Numbered from the stretch's first letter, positions 50,305 to 59,455 are shown. The stretch is DNA of 64,000 nucleotides from a bacterium (GCA_030428205.1 JAUIBK010000001.1:124001-188000); one strand, 5' to 3'. Program-made: numbers and translations. Notes: generated by a model not told the origin, from the letters alone.

Positions 50305-51390
50305 TTACGCCTGAAAAGCCTTTACGTAGTCATGCATCGTCATATCGACATATGCGCCGTGCTCTTTTTGGAACGTGCTGTATGAGTTGTATATCCTCGT
50401 TGCTATAGGAGAAGAAGCAGCTAGTTCCGAGATGATCTTGTCGGCATGCGTTTTAAGTTCTTTTAGAACCTCGGGGCTAAACGAGCGGATCTTGACCTTA
50501 CCTTCTGCTTTAATCTTTTTGAGAAACTCTCCGTTTTTGCTCTCAAACTGTGCCCAGATCCAGAGGTGGGTTTCTGCTGCGGCTGCACGCACAATGAGTT
50601 GAAGATGCTCAGGCAGAGCCTCCCAGGCCTGTTTGTTAATCATGAGGTCCATCGTTGTTCCGGGCTCATGCCAACTTCCACCGTAAAAGTACTTGGCAAC
50701 TTTTTGGAAACCCATAGTGTAGTCGTGGTATGGGCCAACCCACTCAACAGCATCTATGACGCCAGTTGAGAGGCTTGTGAAGATCTCTGCTGCGGGAAGT
50801 AGAATAGGAGTCGCTCCTGCAGCGGCATACACTTTTGATGGGATGCCAGGTATTCTAATTTTAAGACCTTTGAGATCCTGCACTGTGTTAATCTCTTTTG
50901 TAAACCACCCGGTGGTTTGATTTCCTGGGGTGCCACATGCAAAACAGATCATGTTGTGAGGGGCCATAAGCTCTTCCCAGAGTTCTTGTCCACCGCCTCC
51001 CATAAGCCATGCATTGGTTTCGGCCGCGTTGAGCCCAAAAGGAAGAGAGGAGAAAAAAGGACTCTCTGGTACTTTGCCCTGGTAGTAGTAAGGAGTGCCG
51101 TGGCCCATCTGAATAGAGCCACTTTTCACCGCATCAAAAACGCCAAAGGCAGGCACGAGCTCTCCGGCTCCGTAGACCTTAATCGAGAGCTCTCCCTGGC
51201 TCATTGCTTTTACCTGCTTGGCAAACCGAATAACTCCCTCTCCCCAAATTGGAAGCGTTTTTGGGACAGCAAGAGCAATCCTCCACCGCAACTTTTTAGG
51301 AGCAGCCTTTGCGCGAGAGGGGAGTGTGGCAGTTAAGCCAGCGAGTGAAGCTAGCGAGAGGTTTTTAAGAAAGGTACGACGGGTGTTCAT
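50305..51390 (-). CDS. dctP: TRAP transporter substrate-binding protein, 2-oxo acid type
   Basis: DctP is the periplasmic receptor. The 361-residue product starts with a Tat-like signal (MNTRRTFLKNLSLASLAGL), so it may be exported folded. The mature protein has the DctP fold with GWFTKEINTVQDLKGLKIRI and DAVEWVGPYHDYTMGF, then KYFYGGSWHEPGT. These match TakP, the 2-oxo acid receptor of Rhodobacter, more than the C4-dicarboxylate DctP. The substrate is therefore probably a monocarboxylic 2-oxo or hydroxy acid such as pyruvate or lactate (inference). AAGGA precedes the ATG. It is the first gene of the dctPQM operon. Confidence 0.92.
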   Translation of the reverse strand: MNTRRTFLKNLSLASLAGLTATLPSRAKAAPKKLRWRIALAVPKTLPIWGEGVIRFAKQVKAMSQGELSIKVYGAGELVPAFGVFDAVKSGSIQMGHGTPYYYQGKVPESPFFSSLPFGLNAAETNAWLMGGGGQELWEELMAPHNMICFACGTPGNQTTGWFTKEINTVQDLKGLKIRIPGIPSKVYAAAGATPILLPAAEIFTSLSTGVIDAVEWVGPYHDYTMGFQKVAKYFYGGSWHEPGTTMDLMINKQAWEALPEHLQLIVRAAAAETHLWIWAQFESKNGEFLKKIKAEGKVKIRSFSPEVLKELKTHADKIISELAASSPIATRIYNSYSTFQKEHGAYVDMTMHDYVKAFQA

Positions 51391-51492
51391 GCTATTTTTC
51401 CTTACTACCTCAAACCATAAGAGATAAGGTACTGAAAGAGCCTTTAGTTTGGCAAATCTATTAAAACACTTTATGTTCGATGGAGTGTACTC

Positions 51493-51538
51493 CCATTTTT
51501 GTTGACTTTTTCCGTCCGGAAAAAGTCAACAAAAATGG
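51493..51538. repeat. CCATT-type palindrome, 21-bp arms
   Basis: CCATTTTTGTTGACTTTTTC plus C pairs perfectly with the right arm 51518-51538; the spacer is 4 bases. It lies between the divergent dctP and LOG-family genes, close to the LOG start, so it is not a simple terminator for either. Confidence 0.85.
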
Positions 51539-51561
51539 CAATATAACCAAGGATAGAGCCA

Positions 51562-52248
51562 ATGACCGAAAACTGGGGAAAACGCCCTGGGCATCCAGAA
51601 GAGAGTGAACTGCTCAAAGGTGCTCGTTCGGCTTGGTATGACTTCTTTCGAGCTCTCCGAATTTTTCGAGAGTGCCGAAAAGGCTTTCGTGCGTTACGCG
51701 GTGTGACACCGTGTGTAACCGTCTTTGGTTCAGCACGCATCCTTCCAGACGATCCCTATTATGTGCTTGCTGAAGAGGTCGGCGCACTTGCAGCAAACCG
51801 TGGGATATCGATCATGACCGGCGGTGGCCCAGGTATTATGGAAGCGGCCAATAAAGGGGCCATACAAGCAGGTGGGCGCTCAATAGGGTGTAATATTGTG
51901 CTCATCAAGGAACAAATGCCTAATCCCTATCTTGATACTTGGTTAGAGTTTCGCTACTTCTTTGTACGAAAACTCATGTTGATCCGCTATTCGAGTGCTT
52001 TTATCGTGTTTCCTGGTGGCTTTGGTACTCTTGATGAAGTCTTTGAAACGCTCACTCTGATTCAAACACGGAAAATCAAGCATTTTCCGGTTATTCTTGT
52101 TGGTATTGATTACTGGCAAGAGATGATGTTTTTTATCCGAGAAAAGCTTCTTTCTCGCGGGCTCATAGACCCAGATGACCTAAACGGTGTGACCGTGACG
52201 GATTCTCCAGAGGCTGCATTGACACTCATTGCGAAGTCTCAGAGATAG
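51562..52248 (+). CDS. LOG-family protein (putative phosphoribohydrolase)
   Basis: LOG-type proteins have a Rossmann-like fold, and several cleave nucleotide monophosphates to release the base. The 228-residue product has TGGGPGIMEAANKGA and the family hallmark PGGFGTLDEVFE. FRYFFVRKLMLIRYS, present between them, is standard for the larger bacterial group. An N-terminal extension of about 50 residues with RALRIFRECRKGF precedes the core. AAGGA is well placed before the ATG. It may act in nucleotide salvage, or make cytokinin-like bases (family-level knowledge). A GC-rich stem with few T follows as possible terminator. Confidence 0.88.
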   Translation: MTENWGKRPGHPEESELLKGARSAWYDFFRALRIFRECRKGFRALRGVTPCVTVFGSARILPDDPYYVLAEEVGALAANRGISIMTGGGPGIMEAANKGAIQAGGRSIGCNIVLIKEQMPNPYLDTWLEFRYFFVRKLMLIRYSSAFIVFPGGFGTLDEVFETLTLIQTRKIKHFPVILVGIDYWQEMMFFIREKLLSRGLIDPDDLNGVTVTDSPEAALTLIAKSQR

Positions 52249-52318
52249 TTTTTTTCTGTGAATATTTCGTAGTCTCAAATCGACTCTCTAACTATTTGAA
52301 ACTCTAGGCTATTTAGAG

Positions 52319-52345
52319 GGGGGAACTCTTTTTCCGTTCCCCCTT
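52319..52345 (+). terminator. Weak terminator after the LOG-family gene
   Basis: GGGGGAAC pairs with GTTCCCCC over a 9-base T-rich loop. Only two T follow, so strength is doubtful. Confidence 0.5.
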
Positions 52346-52350
52346 GCTGT

Positions 52351-52379
52351 TTGTGTAGTGGCACGCCACTTGCTATTAT
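52351..52379 (+). promoter_or_regulatory. Predicted promoter of the candidate small RNA
   Basis: TTGTGT (52351-52356), 17-base spacer and TATTAT (52374-52379) with the TGC extension directly upstream. The palindrome GTGGCACGCCAC lies within the spacer. ATGTACATGATGTACAT follows near the expected start of transcription and could be an operator. Confidence 0.5.
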
Positions 52380-52487
52380 ACTAATCATGTACATGATGTA
52401 CATTTTTAGAGCACGCATTGAAAAATGACCCCATATCATTTCTAAATGCTGTTTTTGAACACCCTACAACCCGTACTTTTGTTCATT

Positions 52488-52589
52488 ATGAACTCCTTTG
52501 TGAATGAAGAACAAAGTACTATATCGGAACCACACCTTGTGAATTTCGATATGCTTCAACAACTCCCATACTACCAACCTTGTTGGTAG
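52488..52589 (+). CDS. Possible 33-residue peptide gene
   Basis: ATG to TAG gives a short product starting MNSFVNEEQSTISEPH and ending QLPYYQPCW. No ribosome site precedes it, and it lies inside the hairpin-rich candidate RNA, so it may be chance. The Cys-Trp end after an aromatic-Pro stretch is unusual for a random frame. No known precursor family matched by eye, and no modification enzyme is adjacent. Confidence 0.2.
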   Translation: MNSFVNEEQSTISEPHLVNFDMLQQLPYYQPCW

Positions 52590-52612
52590 AAAAAAACGCA
52601 ACCCCCCCCTTG

Positions 52613-52648
52613 AAGAGCCTCTTCTTTATTGAAGAGGCTCTTTTTTTT
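52613..52648 (+). terminator. Strong intrinsic terminator
   Basis: AAGAGCCTCTTC pairs perfectly with GAAGAGGCTCTT over a six-base loop, followed by a run of about eight T. An 8-C run (52602-52609) comes just before it. Confidence 0.9.
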
Positions 52649-52765
52649 GTTGTGTATATTGATCTTTGATTCTATTGCGATCTGAATATTGATTGGATGT
52701 ATTATGAGCAGGACGAAGATTGGGCCTCGTTCTGCTCATAGGAGTTACGAAGAGACATGACGTCC

Positions 52766-53584
52766 TTACGAAGAAGAGCTTCGTTCTTCAACTCGTAAGT
52801 GGCTAAAGCTACCGTATGTTACTACGCCACCACCTTTCTTGTTCGTTTTCGGGTTTGCATCAAGGTCATACTTTGCAAGGTATCGGTCTACTTTTTCATG
52901 AAAACGTGAGGCCTGCTCGAATATCCAGTCTCGGACTTTTGGAAGGTCTTGAGCAGGGATATTGTCGTATTGTACTTGCCCGTGAAAATTTGGCAGAACC
53001 TCCTCTTCACAGAAGATATTTTCTGTCACAGCGTCCATAAGGTCTTGTACGTCCTCTGAGAGCATTTGAAACCCTTCCACAGGGTTTCCCTTGGGAAGGT
53101 AAGCTGCAGTAAGAAGCTTCACGCCGTTGGGAGTGATCTCGATAGCGCCAACTCGTTCTAGAGCAGCAAGAGTACTACGGGGGTGCAGAGTCGTGCTCAC
53201 GGTGCGCACGAGTTCATTGAATTCAGAGTCGTCCCCTCCAAGGGTAAGCATACGGGGACGATTGTTTTTGGTGGTAAACTGTGGGTTTCGCCTCCATTGC
53301 CCGATGACACGCGTGGCAAAGTGCATGGTGGTGTCTGGTTGTTCCCGTGTTTCTCGAATCCGCTGTACAGCTCTTCTGTCGACTCCTGTAATGGCACTAA
53401 TTCGGCTATTATTCACTTTTTCATTTGTTGCGGAGAGTTCTTCTTCTGCGACTTCTACAAAGACAATACGAACAGTATCAACAACTTCGTTGAGTCCAAG
53501 CGCTCTCCTCAAACAAAATCGCACTACAGGGCGAAGAAGAAGCTTGAGACAGGAAAGCATGGTGGTGTGTAAGTCGCGTGTCAT
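52766..53584 (-). CDS. DUF6502-like protein
   Basis: The 272-residue product follows the pattern of DUF6502 proteins: LKLLLRPVVRFCLRRALGLNE, VRIVFVEVAEEELSA, the helix-turn-helix-like SRISAITGVDRRAVQRIRE and a later hydrophilic region. The N-terminal SRISAITG-type element suggests DNA binding, but function in the family is unknown. It is on the same strand as, and downstream of, the prkA-yeaH-spoVR cluster with a gap of about 280 bases, so it could be the cluster's last gene. It ends in a short basic tail and Ser run. Confidence 0.6.
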   Translation of the reverse strand: MTRDLHTTMLSCLKLLLRPVVRFCLRRALGLNEVVDTVRIVFVEVAEEELSATNEKVNNSRISAITGVDRRAVQRIRETREQPDTTMHFATRVIGQWRRNPQFTTKNNRPRMLTLGGDDSEFNELVRTVSTTLHPRSTLAALERVGAIEITPNGVKLLTAAYLPKGNPVEGFQMLSEDVQDLMDAVTENIFCEEEVLPNFHGQVQYDNIPAQDLPKVRDWIFEQASRFHEKVDRYLAKYDLDANPKTNKKGGGVVTYGSFSHLRVEERSSSS

Positions 53585-53625
53585 AAAATAACCTCAAATA
53601 CTGTATCGACAGCAGCGCGAATGCG

Positions 53626-53871
53626 CTAAACGTTTACATGCGCATTTTGTACATAAACCGGAAAGAGCCGATTGTCGAGCCGAAAAGTAGGAAAGTATCG
53701 AGATTCCAGCAAGTTACATAAATGTGCCCTCTGTGCATACTCCAATTGGAGCTGTATTTCTTTGTTGGATGAGTGAGGATGATTGAACGCGAAGCTCTCC
53801 TTTCTTCGCGTTAAATGAATCAAAACAATAAAATCTGCAAATCCTCTTGAGGCGATAGCCTCTCGGCTCAT
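53626..53871 (-). CDS. Possible small gene overlapping the spoVR stop
   Basis: The ATG overlaps the spoVR TGA (ATGA), as in coupled genes. The 81-residue product is neutral to basic, with HLTRRKESFAFNHPH and YFPTFRLDNRLFPVY; no domain or signal is seen. There is no known small partner in SpoVR clusters elsewhere that I can match. It may be chance. Confidence 0.22.
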   Translation of the reverse strand: MSREAIASRGFADFIVLIHLTRRKESFAFNHPHSSNKEIQLQLEYAQRAHLCNLLESRYFPTFRLDNRLFPVYVQNAHVNV

Positions 53872-55325
53872 TGCTGGGACTTTTCTATCTTCAGGGAGTC
53901 GCCAGAAAGTTTGAGGATAACTGGTTTTCCGTTAAGTTCCGTCTCAAGAATCACCTCTCTCCCCCAAAGTGCCTGGATATGCTTGAGGCTGTGTTCGGCG
54001 TATTCAAGCTGGAGATCTCGCTCGTCGTGATAGTGCTTAAGCTGTAATGTGCGGTTGCTTCCAAAGTCAGCATCAACGACCTTAATAACAGGTAGCGAAC
54101 CACTTCCAACATTCTTAATAAGAGTGTTTTTAATATCCTTCCAGCTCTCTTGGTCTGAGACTTTGGTAATAATACGTTCTTTACCACGTTTTTCATGCTG
54201 AAAGAGCTCTAGGTCGCGCATGATGTCTTCGGTGAGAAATCGTCGTAAGAAAGAGGAGTCACGGTCTGATTCTCGGACTTCAAAGATCTTCTTTCTCCCA
54301 GGAGTTTCACGTTCATCTTCTGGAAGCTCTTGGGGAGTGTCGTCGGTGAACTCTCGACCAGTATCTCCTTCGTTCCAGCGGCGCTCAATGTCGTGCCAGA
54401 TAACAAAACCGAGATGATACGGGTTAAGGCCACCAGGGGAAGGAGTGAGTACCTGATTGTGGCGTACGAGAAACTCAAGGTGTAGCCCTTGGTCGATATT
54501 CATGTGGTTAAGAATTTTGTGGTGCCAGTAGCTTGCCCACCCCTCGTTCATAATTTTTGTTTCCATCTGCGGGATGAAATACTGGGTTTCTTTATCAACA
54601 ATATGGAGCAGGTCTCGTTGCCACTCAGCGAGGTAGGGGTTGTAGGTGGCAATAAAATCGAGAATGTTCTCCTCAGGGGACACGGGAAGTTTGCTCAGTT
54701 CCGGTGGCTCATACTCATGCTTGGGGTGTATCTCTCGCCACTCATCTTCTGGTGCTTGAGCGTCTTGCCACTTTCTGAGTCGCTGCTCCCCTTGAGAGAG
54801 CTTTTTAACTGCCATGTTTCGGCTACGTTGAAAGCAGATAGAGTGAGCGTGGTCGAGAATGTGTTCTACACCATCGAGCCCAATTGACGGGTCTTCAATA
54901 TACATATCAACCCGATTGGCGTGTCCCTTAAACATCTCAATGGTGTATTGGGCATCGATGTTTGAGGTAAATGTAAAATTATTCGCAAAGAAATCGTTGT
55001 GACCGTAAACGTGGGCAATGGTCAGAATCTGGAGAAGATCCGTGTTGTCACGCATAAGGTAAGCAAGGCACGGGTTGGAATTGATCACCATTTCATATGG
55101 GAGACCGCTCACTCCGTAATCGTAAAGTGTCTTTTGCTTCTCGTACGTCTTCCCGTAGGACCAGTGGGCGTAGCGTGATGGCATTCCAGAATACGCCATG
55201 TACCCGATCATGTCGTTATGATCGCAGATTTCAAACTCTTGCGGGTAGCAGTTTAGACCGTAGTAATCGACTACCTCTCGAATCCGATCGTCCCACTCTT
55301 GGAGTTCTTTTAGCGATAAAGCCAT
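53868..55325 (-). CDS. SpoVR family protein
   Basis: SpoVR-like proteins (E. coli YcgB) are widely found with PrkA and YeaH in non-sporulating bacteria; their biochemical role is unknown. The 485-residue product has the standard pattern. YGLNCYPQEFEICDHNDMIGY is near the start, followed by MPSRYAHWSYGKTYEK and VYGHNDFFANN. NEGWASYWHHKIL and PYHLGFVIWHDIERRWNEG follow in the second half. The many conserved His and Glu in these motifs suggest metal binding (inference). AAGGATT precedes the ATG. It lies 21 bases after yeaH in the same operon. Confidence 0.95.
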   Translation of the reverse strand: MALSLKELQEWDDRIREVVDYYGLNCYPQEFEICDHNDMIGYMAYSGMPSRYAHWSYGKTYEKQKTLYDYGVSGLPYEMVINSNPCLAYLMRDNTDLLQILTIAHVYGHNDFFANNFTFTSNIDAQYTIEMFKGHANRVDMYIEDPSIGLDGVEHILDHAHSICFQRSRNMAVKKLSQGEQRLRKWQDAQAPEDEWREIHPKHEYEPPELSKLPVSPEENILDFIATYNPYLAEWQRDLLHIVDKETQYFIPQMETKIMNEGWASYWHHKILNHMNIDQGLHLEFLVRHNQVLTPSPGGLNPYHLGFVIWHDIERRWNEGDTGREFTDDTPQELPEDERETPGRKKIFEVRESDRDSSFLRRFLTEDIMRDLELFQHEKRGKERIITKVSDQESWKDIKNTLIKNVGSGSLPVIKVVDADFGSNRTLQLKHYHDERDLQLEYAEHSLKHIQALWGREVILETELNGKPVILKLSGDSLKIEKSQQ

Positions 55326-55346
55326 TCGTACAATCCTTCTTAAATC

Positions 55347-56579
55347 TTATGTGACAGAAGAAGCCCCTTCACTCGTTGTTGTGTTTTCAGGGGTAGCGTT
55401 GAGTGGGCTTGTTCTATCTTTTGTCAGAAAGCTCTTAAAGGCTGGCCAGAGGTCTTCTTTCTTCTCGATGACCAACATCTGGAAGTTGTCTCTCTGAATT
55501 TTGCCAAAAATCTCAAGCATGCTGCCGGAGTAGTAGGCGCTGCCAGAGGGTTTAATCTCACCGTAGCCAAAGAGGTTGCACACGTCGCACAGCTCTTCAG
55601 CGGCTTGTACAGCGCGCTCGTTGTCTGAGTAGAAGTTATCGCCATCTGAGCAGTGAAAGGCATACACGTTCCACAGGCTTGGATGGTAGCGGTCTTCAAT
55701 CAGTTGAAGTGCTTTGCGGTACCCAGAGGAGATGTACGTTCCACCTGACTCAACCTTATGGAAAAAGTCGGTTTCAGTAACCTCTTTTGCTTCTGTATGG
55801 TGGGCAATAAAGACCACCTCTACGTTTTGGTACTTTTGGCGAACGAATTGATAAAGGAGGAAGTAAAAACTTCGCGCCAGGTACTTCTTGACCGTGCCCA
55901 TCGAGCCAGAAGTATCCATGATGCAGAAGATAACCGCGTTAGAGACTTCTTTTGTGGTTGGTGCGAGGTGAAAGTAGCGCAGATCGTCCTTGTGGTAAGG
56001 AAACCGCTTATCCTCGTCGTCAAAGTTCTCGTCTCTTGTCCCTTGTACCGCAAGTTTCCGTTTGATACGATTTTTCGCCGTCGCTTTTTTGTTGAGCCGT
56101 GGGCGGATACCAGCCGAGCGAATTCCTTTTTTTCGTAATGCGTTGTCGGACACTACCTGTTTGAGTGATTTTTTGTCGAGCTCGGGAAGTTCGAGGTCGT
56201 CGAACATTATTGAGATGAGCTCTTCGAGGGTAACATCAGTTTCGATAGCGTCTACCCCAGGCTGGTCTCCACCACCTTGGCCCACATTTGGAGCGCCAGG
56301 GTCTGATTTTCCAACTACATCACCAGGTTTTTCACCGCCTTTTCCCTGTGCTACTCCAGGAGCGTTTTCTCCATAGATGAATTTGTACTCTTTGATGGAG
56401 CGAATCGGGATCTTGATGATCTTATCTTTGTCCCGCCCAATAATAGACTCTTCGGAGAGAATATCAGCGATATTATCTCGGATAGAGTCTTTGATTTTTT
56501 GGCGGTGACGAGTTCGATCTCCAGCGCTTCGGTCACTTCGCTGTGAGGTAGGTGTAAAGGGTCGAAAAATAGTCGACAT
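55347..56579 (-). CDS. YeaH/YhbH family protein (DUF444)
   Basis: The 410-residue product has a basic N-terminus (RDRTRHRQKIKDSIRDN-like), then FIYGEN near residue 70 and a Gly-rich linker with GKGGEKPGDVVG. From about residue 215 a von Willebrand A-like core carries the MIDAS-type motif IMDTSGSMGTVKK. The VVFIAHHTEAKEV, SGGTYISSGYRKAL and HCSDGDNF motifs follow, as in other YeaH proteins. It accompanies PrkA in the general stress and nitrogen-starvation responses of E. coli, probably as a regulator or partner of the kinase. GAGGGA lies before the ATG. The gene sits 60 bases after prkA. Confidence 0.94.
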   Translation of the reverse strand: MSTIFRPFTPTSQRSDRSAGDRTRHRQKIKDSIRDNIADILSEESIIGRDKDKIIKIPIRSIKEYKFIYGENAPGVAQGKGGEKPGDVVGKSDPGAPNVGQGGGDQPGVDAIETDVTLEELISIMFDDLELPELDKKSLKQVVSDNALRKKGIRSAGIRPRLNKKATAKNRIKRKLAVQGTRDENFDDEDKRFPYHKDDLRYFHLAPTTKEVSNAVIFCIMDTSGSMGTVKKYLARSFYFLLYQFVRQKYQNVEVVFIAHHTEAKEVTETDFFHKVESGGTYISSGYRKALQLIEDRYHPSLWNVYAFHCSDGDNFYSDNERAVQAAEELCDVCNLFGYGEIKPSGSAYYSGSMLEIFGKIQRDNFQMLVIEKKEDLWPAFKSFLTKDRTSPLNATPENTTTSEGASSVT

Positions 56580-56639
56580 AGTCCCTCGTTCGATGTCCTC
56601 TGTGAGCAGCGTCTCAAAGTTTTCTTTGAGACGCGTGTA

Positions 56640-58565
56640 TTAGTCTTTCCAGAGGTTGTTCGCAGCGTACTTTAAGATCGTATCGATACACGACGCTGGG
56701 TATCCGTTCTTAATGAGTTGCTCAACCATGCGGTTGTACTTCTCGCTCTGATCTTGGTCGCGTGTTCGAGACTTCGTGATGATACGAGATACGTCTCGTA
56801 CGCTTGCCATAAGCTTCTTCTCAATAGCTTCTTTGAGTGGCTCGTAGCTTTCGTACGTGATGTTCTCGCCGTTGCGGCTGACAGACCAGAGGTAGGCAAT
56901 CACCTCTTGGCGGAAGCCGTCGCTTGCTGTGCCAATAATAGCGATCTGCTCTTCGATAGACTTCATAAACGCTTCATCCGGCTCAAGTTCTTCGCCAGTG
57001 TTACGATCCTTCATACGCTTCTTGTTCACGTATGCTTCTGCGTGATCAAGGTAGTTTTGAAAGAGTGATTCGGCCTGCTCTTGGTAAGAGTACACAAAAG
57101 CTTTTGTGATCTCTTTCTCAAGAATCTCAAGGTACTCTTTGTGGAGTGTATCTTGCAGGAACTCAAGGTATTGCTTTCGCACGTCTTCAGCAAAGTCTGC
57201 AGCTTTGACCATTTGAACGAGCGCTTCGCGTACGTTGAGTGGGTGGATACAGTTTTCTGAGATATTGTCAGAGAGTGCGTTGTCGAGCGCCTTCATGATA
57301 AAACGAGTTGAAATACCGGTCATGCCTTCGTCTTTGGCTTCTTCACGGAGTTCAACAACGTCAATCTTCTTTGTCTTGCCTTTTTCTACAACCTCTTCGC
57401 CGTTGTAAAGCTTAAGCTTCGTCATAAGATCGCACTTATTCGTTGCTTGCATCCGTGAGAGGATGGCAAACATCGACGCAATCTCTAGGGTGTGTGGTGC
57501 AATGTCTGCTGTAAAGCGAGACTTGCGAATAATCTTCTTGTAGATTTTTACCTCTTCAGAGAGCCGCATGTTGTACGGCACCTTGACGGTAACGATACGG
57601 TCGAGCACCGCTTCGTTCGTGTGATCACTTTTAAACCGTTTCCACTCAGCTTCGTTTGAGTGAGAGAGGATACAGGTATCAACGTAGATCATGCCATGAC
57701 GACCAGGAGCTGGGATGTGCTTTTCCTGGGTCGCGGTGATCATAGCGTGCAGGTATTCCGTTTCGTTCTTGAATACCTCAATAAATTCTACGACACCGCG
57801 GTTACCAACGTTGAGCGCGCCAGAAAGGTCAAGTACTCGTGGATCCCCCTCGGAGTAGAGGTCGAGTTTAGAGATGTCCTCACTTCCGACCAGAACGCTT
57901 GTGTCTTGGTTGTTCGGATCAACGGGAGGAACAACCCCGACACCTCTTCGTGCGCGCACACTGTATTCATAGGTGCGAACAGGCATTTCTTCCCACCGTC
58001 CTTGGTACTCTTCTTTGAGTCGGTGGCGGGTGACTGGGTTGAGATCGCCTTCGATTTCTATGCCGAGCATTTTGCTGAATTCTTTACGAAGATGACGCGG
58101 AATAAGGTGGAGCGGCTCGCCGTACATCGGATCGTCTTCGATCGCGTAAAACGGAGGAAGTGTTTCAAGACCACGCTTGATACTTTCAACAAGTGAGCTT
58201 TTTCCTGAACCTACGGGCCCTACGAGAAAGAGAACTTGGCGACTTTCTTCTCCCTTGAGTGAGGCAGAATGAAAGTAGCGAACGATTTCGCTCACCGTTT
58301 GGTGCATACCGTAGAAATCTTTAAAGAACGTGTACTCTTTGAGTTTTTCTTTTTTGTAGAGACGTTGCAGCTTTGGATCGTCTTCAAGGTTCACATCAAC
58401 AACACCTTGCGACATGAGCATATCGAAGATCCGTTTGTGGGCAAGTGCTGCAATATCAGGATTTTCACGAACGAGCTCGAGGTACTCAAGCATGGTGCCT
58501 TTCCAGAACGTTTTCTTTCGTGTTTCCCGATCTTGTTTAATAAGTTTCGCGAAGTCTTCAGCCAT
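56640..58565 (-). CDS. PrkA family serine protein kinase / AAA+ protein
   Basis: PrkA (YeaG in E. coli) has an AAA+ core and a C-terminal kinase-like region and acts in stress responses and sporulation-type programmes. From the ATG at 58565 the product is 641 residues. Walker A is FLVGPVGSGKSSLVESIKRG near residue 110, and IYVDTCILSHSNEAEWKRF is in the AAA+ region. The C-terminal part with DGFRQEVIAYLWS and SRNGENITYESYEPLKEAI is typical. A GTG four codons upstream is possible, but the ATG is preferred for the family start MAEDFAKLI. First gene of the prkA-yeaH-spoVR operon. Confidence 0.95.
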   Translation of the reverse strand: MAEDFAKLIKQDRETRKKTFWKGTMLEYLELVRENPDIAALAHKRIFDMLMSQGVVDVNLEDDPKLQRLYKKEKLKEYTFFKDFYGMHQTVSEIVRYFHSASLKGEESRQVLFLVGPVGSGKSSLVESIKRGLETLPPFYAIEDDPMYGEPLHLIPRHLRKEFSKMLGIEIEGDLNPVTRHRLKEEYQGRWEEMPVRTYEYSVRARRGVGVVPPVDPNNQDTSVLVGSEDISKLDLYSEGDPRVLDLSGALNVGNRGVVEFIEVFKNETEYLHAMITATQEKHIPAPGRHGMIYVDTCILSHSNEAEWKRFKSDHTNEAVLDRIVTVKVPYNMRLSEEVKIYKKIIRKSRFTADIAPHTLEIASMFAILSRMQATNKCDLMTKLKLYNGEEVVEKGKTKKIDVVELREEAKDEGMTGISTRFIMKALDNALSDNISENCIHPLNVREALVQMVKAADFAEDVRKQYLEFLQDTLHKEYLEILEKEITKAFVYSYQEQAESLFQNYLDHAEAYVNKKRMKDRNTGEELEPDEAFMKSIEEQIAIIGTASDGFRQEVIAYLWSVSRNGENITYESYEPLKEAIEKKLMASVRDVSRIITKSRTRDQDQSEKYNRMVEQLIKNGYPASCIDTILKYAANNLWKD

Positions 58566-58798
58566 GAGTCCCACCAATGAGAAAAGTTAACCTTGAAGTA
58601 AGCTTATGTGATCGTAATCTATCTGAGCACAAGTTGATCTGTCTACCAAACAGTCAAACACTCTTGGGCTCAGGAGAAAAGGTACACCTATCGCCTAATA
58701 GTAAGATGACGAGATCTGGGATTCCGGTTAGTATAATTTTCTAACGAAGGTTTATACGCAGTGAGACGCTGTTTGTGTTATGTGGTCCTACGGTGAGC

Positions 58799-59056
58799 TT
58801 AATCGAGCTCCACTGGCTCAGCAAACTCGTCTAGAGAGCTTACAAACGTAGTAATCTGCCTTCCGTCTTCAGTTTCAAGGGCAAAAAGAGTACGGGGAGG
58901 CGTGGTCTGGGAGAATCGCATCTTCTTCGCTCGCCTCATAAGGGGCTCAAAGTAACGGGGAGGGATAGAACAGTAAGGGCTATCAGAGAGTGAGCCGTTT
59001 TCAAAAATAATATCTGTTTCTGGTCGGTTTTGGTCTCTTTCTTTCGTGGCAGTCAT
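58799..59056 (-). CDS. Small hypothetical protein
   Basis: From the ATG at 59056, preceded by AAGGAG, the product is 85 residues. It is hydrophilic and acidic, with FENGSLSDSPYCSIPPRYFEP and LETEDGRQITTFVSSLDEF. No signal or membrane segment is seen. No family recognised. It lies 233 bases upstream of prkA on the same strand and may belong to the same transcription unit. Confidence 0.5.
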   Translation of the reverse strand: MTATKERDQNRPETDIIFENGSLSDSPYCSIPPRYFEPLMRRAKKMRFSQTTPPRTLFALETEDGRQITTFVSSLDEFAEPVELD

Positions 59057-59455
59057 AAAAAGTGCTCCTTGAGAGATCACACGTAGTACAAAGCTCGGTT
59101 ATCGTGTTTACACCTTACGAACTAGCCCTGCGAGAGAGGCGTAGGTTCTGGTGAAGTATGTACAACTGTGAGCGCGAGCTATTTGAAAAACCGTTTATCA
59201 TACAGGACCAAACGCTTGAACGTTAGAGGTGTCTGCTCACCTGAGGTTGCCTATGGCAGGAAAGCGGATCCATGCTGATATCATATAAGTATATGGGATT
59301 ACTTTGTGGATTTCTATCAAGAAGTGGATAGCTTTCAGTCCTTCTAGATTAGTCGCTAGTATTATTGGCTTTTCGAGCTAGAATCACTATTCTGGGTTCT
59401 GTGAGTGTTTTTCACTTAGTGAGATACATGATGTTGATAAGGAGCAAGGAGCGTC
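59057..59455. other. Gene-free region before purL
   Basis: It is a divergent intergenic region of about 400 bases. No repeat, RNA, or PurR-like operator was recognised. The purL ribosome site AAGGAGC lies at its right end. Confidence 0.5.

Larger units (their letters stand above)
52386..52648 (+). ncRNA. Candidate small structured RNA (about 260 nt)
   Basis: Between a good promoter-like sequence and a strong intrinsic terminator there is a series of hairpins. They are GAAAAATGA/TCATTTC inside GCATT/AATGC (about 52415-52449), GTACTTTTGTTC/GAACAAAGTAC (about 52473-52516) and CTACCAAC/GTTGGTAG (52571-52589). The two flanking genes do not need this terminator: the one upstream has its own stem and the one downstream is on the other strand. 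The stretch therefore looks like an independent transcript. It might also be the mRNA of the 33-residue frame inside it. Confidence 0.4.
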
